From: Lachnospiraceae bacterium G41 | GTDB taxonomy: Bacteria; Bacillota; Clostridia; Lachnospirales; Lachnospiraceae | Assembly: GCA_900100245.1 (NCBI GenBank) | Contig: FNEU01000001.1 | Span: 482,737-546,736, forward strand | Direction: 5' to 3' | Length of the DNA stretch: 64,000 bases | Shown: positions 62,001 through 64,000 of the stretch, piece after piece | Layout: each line of letters starts with the position of its first letter | Position numbering within the stretch: position 1 is the first letter of the stretch | Notes under the pieces: model-generated | What the model saw: only the letters and a program-made list of their open reading frames with translations | The model's database searches: none | Told to the model about the DNA's origin: nothing | Program-made: the position numbers and the translations under genes

Positions 62001-63305
62001 TTATTTAAGGGCTTCCTTAGTATGCTCTACATAGAGCTTCTGAATTTCCTCAATTCTTCCCAAACCGGAAATCTGAGTCTTAACTTCGTCAAAGTTTCCT
62101 GATGCATTGAACATTGAAAGCCATGAATCTTCATCTTCGCCGGCCATATCATTGTTAGCATGGTCACCTGCAACTACCATAAGAGGTCTTAAAACTACTG
62201 TCTTGTAACCTGCTTCTGCTACTGCATCGATTACGTTTTCACAAGCTGTTTCTTCAGGTTCGCCTTCTACCGTACCGATAAATACATTCTCAAATCCGAG
62301 TTCTTTCATCTGTGTCTGCATCTGGCTGTAAGAAACCTTTGCTGCATGTGATGTACCATGTCCCATGAGTACAAGTGCAATGCCGGCTTCCTGCATATCT
62401 TTTACGCTGTCAAATCCTGCTTCCTTTGCTGCTGCATTTGCTACTGCTTCAGCTACAGCCTTCTTGTCTGCATTGATTACTGTTGCATCGCTGCCTACTT
62501 CACCGAGAAGAGGCTCTGCAACCTTTACGCTTTCAAACTTGTCTTCGTAAGCTTCGAGAGCTTCGATTAACTCATCATATTCTGCACCGTGCATAAGATG
62601 TGTGGGCTGAACCACAAGATTCTTTACACCGTTGTTAATGGCTCTCTCAAGGGCCTGATCTACATTATCTATAAACTCTTCATCTCTTGCCTGAACATGG
62701 TTGATGATAATCTGAGCTGTAAATGCTCTTCTTACAGACCAGTCAGGATAAGCTTCTGCAAGCGCATCTTCGATACCCTTAATATCGTTTGCTCTGGAAT
62801 CATTGAAAGATGTACCAAAGCTTACAACAAGGATTTCGTTCTCACCGATTTCATCCTGGTTTCTGGGATCATCCAGAGAAGCATCACCTGTATCTCTTCC
62901 GAAATAATCGGGATCTGCATCTTCGCCTTCTACAAGTTCCTTCTGCTCATCGGTAAGTGCGTCCCATGCTTCCTTTGCAGCCTTGCACTGAGCATCTGTC
63001 TCATCTGTTCTTGCCTGAACATATATTGCATCGATTAATTCGGCAACTTCATCTGCTTTCATCTGATCTGTCTCCTCTTCGACAATCGCTCCGTCTTCAT
63101 CGATAGTGGGAAATGCATTAAGAAGATCTTCTGCTGCTTTGTCGAGATCTTCCTGCAAAGCCTCGCCCTCTTGTTCGGCGTTTTCCTTTGCCTCTTCAAT
63201 CTCCTGCTGTGTTTCCTGAATGATGCTGTTGGTTAAGTTACAGCCTGAAAGGCAGACAGCAATCATTGTACCTGCGGTAATAAGTGATAAAATTTTTTTT
63301 CTCAT
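62001..63305 (-). CDS. cbiK: CbiK, lipoprotein cobalt chelatase
   Basis: The 434-residue protein has a lipoprotein signal (AVCLSGC) and an N-terminal coiled linker (about 25-165), then the CbiK domain: LVVSFGTSFNDSRANDI, QPTHLMHGAEYDEL, VLMGHGTSHAAK and VVAGDHANNDMAG. The His residues of these motifs match the metal- and porphyrin-binding residues of CbiK. It inserts cobalt into sirohydrochlorin in the anaerobic pathway. It is first in the riboswitch operon. Confidence 0.9.
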   Translation of the reverse strand: MRKKILSLITAGTMIAVCLSGCNLTNSIIQETQQEIEEAKENAEQEGEALQEDLDKAAEDLLNAFPTIDEDGAIVEEETDQMKADEVAELIDAIYVQARTDETDAQCKAAKEAWDALTDEQKELVEGEDADPDYFGRDTGDASLDDPRNQDEIGENEILVVSFGTSFNDSRANDIKGIEDALAEAYPDWSVRRAFTAQIIINHVQARDEEFIDNVDQALERAINNGVKNLVVQPTHLMHGAEYDELIEALEAYEDKFESVKVAEPLLGEVGSDATVINADKKAVAEAVANAAAKEAGFDSVKDMQEAGIALVLMGHGTSHAAKVSYSQMQTQMKELGFENVFIGTVEGEPEETACENVIDAVAEAGYKTVVLRPLMVVAGDHANNDMAGEDEDSWLSMFNASGNFDEVKTQISGLGRIEEIQKLYVEHTKEALK

Positions 63306-63361
63306 TTTTCCTCCATAGACTTAAAGTCTTGTTGTATTATTAAACCCCGAAATACAAAAAA

Positions 63362-63382
63362 CCTCTATCAAAACGATAAAGG
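63362..63382 (-). terminator. Riboswitch expression-platform terminator
   Basis: CCTTTATC-GTTTT-GATAGAGG with six T after it on the minus strand, between the riboswitch and cbiK. It would end transcription early when cobalamin is bound. Confidence 0.7.
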
Positions 63383-63439
63383 CCTGCAAAAAAAGAACAT
63401 GAGAAAAGCGGGTAAAAGAATTACCCATTCCTTTTTCGT

Positions 63440-63655
63440 ACAGCCAGTTACTCGTGGCTCGGGGAAATTCCCCGCGTACAGCGAAAGGCAGGTCTCCCGA
63501 CTGATACATCTGCATTTATGCCGCCTTCCCGCGTTACCAGTGGCATATTGGCATAAACTCCGCAATTACGGTGACGAGTTCGCACAGGACTTGCACCTGT
63601 TTCCCTTTTCACCAAAGCCGACCGACGTCGCTTTGACACCTTCCGTTTCATATTC
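63440..63655 (-). ncRNA. Cobalamin riboswitch
   Basis: On the minus strand the leader holds the B12 box (AGTCGGGAGACCTGCC, about 63487-63503), a GGTGCAAGTCCTGTGCGAAC-type core segment and the initial AACGGAAGGTGTCAAAG region. A GC-rich hairpin (CGGGGAATTTCCCCG) is at its 3' side. It should repress cbiK and the long operon when adenosylcobalamin is present. Confidence 0.93.
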
Positions 63656-63665
63656 AATTCGCCCT

Positions 63666-63694
63666 ATTTTACCACAATACAGGGCTTTTTGCAA
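63666..63694 (-). promoter_or_regulatory. Promoter of the cobalamin operon
   Basis: On the minus strand, TTGCAA (63689-63694), 17 bp and TAAAAT (63666-63671). The -35 touches the end of the insertion element at 63700. Confidence 0.72.
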
Positions 63695-63699
63695 TCATG

Positions 63700-63857
63700 A
63701 CCACCCGTCAAACGGGTGGTTTGCTCGCCCCTATAAGGGGGTGATACCGGCCAGCGCCTAAAGACGCTGGCTTTCTCTTTGTTCAAGCCAAACTGCCTTT
63801 GACTCGTCGCTGCCCTTGAAAGGGCAGTTGTATTACTTTGCTACCCCTTGAAGGGGT
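63700..63857 (-). mobile_element. Hairpin-rich end of an IS200/IS605-type element
   Basis: Five perfect stems follow each other: 63700-63720 (ACCACCCGT/ACGGGTGGT), 63728-63740 (CCCC/GGGG), 63750-63771 (GCCAGCG/CGCTGGC), 63810-63827 (CTGCCCTT/AAGGGCAG) and 63843-63857 (ACCCCTT/AAGGGGT, at the transposase stop). Y1 elements use subterminal hairpins as recognition sites. The outermost stem, next to the riboswitch promoter, is the likely right end. The exact boundary is uncertain. Confidence 0.6.
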
Positions 63858-64000
63858 CTTCATACTCTTTCACACTCAGTTTATCCATCGCGATATCGTG
63901 GTTCTCTTGCTCCTGAATGTATTTTTTGATTGTTGCCTCGTTGAGTCCGACTGTGCTCACGTAGTATCCCTCAGCCCAGAAATGTCTATTGCCGAACTTG
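63841..64000 (-). CDS. tnpA: IS200/IS605 TnpA transposase, 5' part outside the window
   Basis: The last 52 codons are present, ending at TAG 63841-63843. KFGNRHFWAEGYYVSTVGLN and then KKYIQEQ match the C-terminal part of Y1 HUH transposases. In KKYIQEQ, Tyr and the Gln four residues later fit the catalytic tyrosine and metal-binding glutamine. The His pair of the HUH motif is beyond the edge. It is transcribed toward the cobalamin operon. Confidence 0.88.
   Translation of the reverse strand, partial: KFGNRHFWAEGYYVSTVGLNEATIKKYIQEQENHDIAMDKLSVKEYEDPFKG

Noticed and set aside
63321..63761. Small frames in both directions across the B12 leader
   Set aside because: They lie in the riboswitch and insertion-element hairpins; RNA structure explains the sequence.

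Overview
This 64 kb window comes from a low-GC Firmicute chromosome. The gene content (SufBCDSU with SufU, DUF3793, CbiK-type anaerobic B12 synthesis, iron-containing alcohol dehydrogenase, AGGAGG ribosome-binding sites, TTGACA/TATAAT promoters) suggests an anaerobic Lachnospiraceae-like gut or rumen bacterium. That placement is inferred; no rRNA is present. I saw no tRNA, rRNA or CRISPR array. Nearly all genes are on the minus strand; only the LysR regulator, a serine hydrolase and a VWA lipoprotein are on the plus strand.

Layout. 1-2.9 kb: the N-terminal 971 codons of a large secreted coiled-coil protein. 3.1-6.6 kb: a four-gene operon (small helical protein, cyclophilin-like lipoprotein, flavodoxin-fold reductase, alpha/beta hydrolase) divergent from a LysR regulator. 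6.6-11.4 kb: a MacB/FtsX-type ABC transporter with a TetR regulator. 11.5-12.7 kb: a DtxR-family metal regulator and an ECF S component. 12.8-18.4 kb: sufCBDSU followed by a TetR gene with the same promoter/operator as the suf operon. 18.5-29.6 kb: an apparent iron regulon with a methyltransferase/DUF3793/HMA operon, an ECF transporter joined to two exporter-type ABC half-transporters, enolase and flavodoxin. 29.7-31.1 kb: a PadR operon with a frameshifted small membrane protein. 31.2-43.1 kb: mixed metabolic and transport genes. 43.2-63.7 kb: a roughly 20 kb cobalamin operon behind a cobalamin riboswitch, covering lipoprotein CbiK, a NEAT-like lipoprotein, a BtuFCD-type importer and anaerobic corrin synthesis through nucleotide-loop assembly. 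Precorrin-2 methyltransferase (CbiL) and a corrinoid adenosyltransferase are missing from the window. The right edge cuts an IS200/IS605-type transposase whose hairpin-rich end abuts the riboswitch promoter.

How it fits together. A 16-bp motif, GTTAG-N6-CTAAC, occurs in or next to the promoters of the DtxR gene, both ECF S components, the methyltransferase operon, enolase and flavodoxin, usually just downstream of a good -10. This resembles the core of the DtxR/IdeR operator, so the simplest reading is a local iron (or manganese) starvation regulon. Flavodoxin would replace ferredoxin, and the ECF/ABC system would import an iron chelate. The suf operon seems to be controlled separately by its own TetR protein. 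A short G-rich element bounded by TGACAC/GTGTCA recurs four times at the 3' ends of minus-strand genes.
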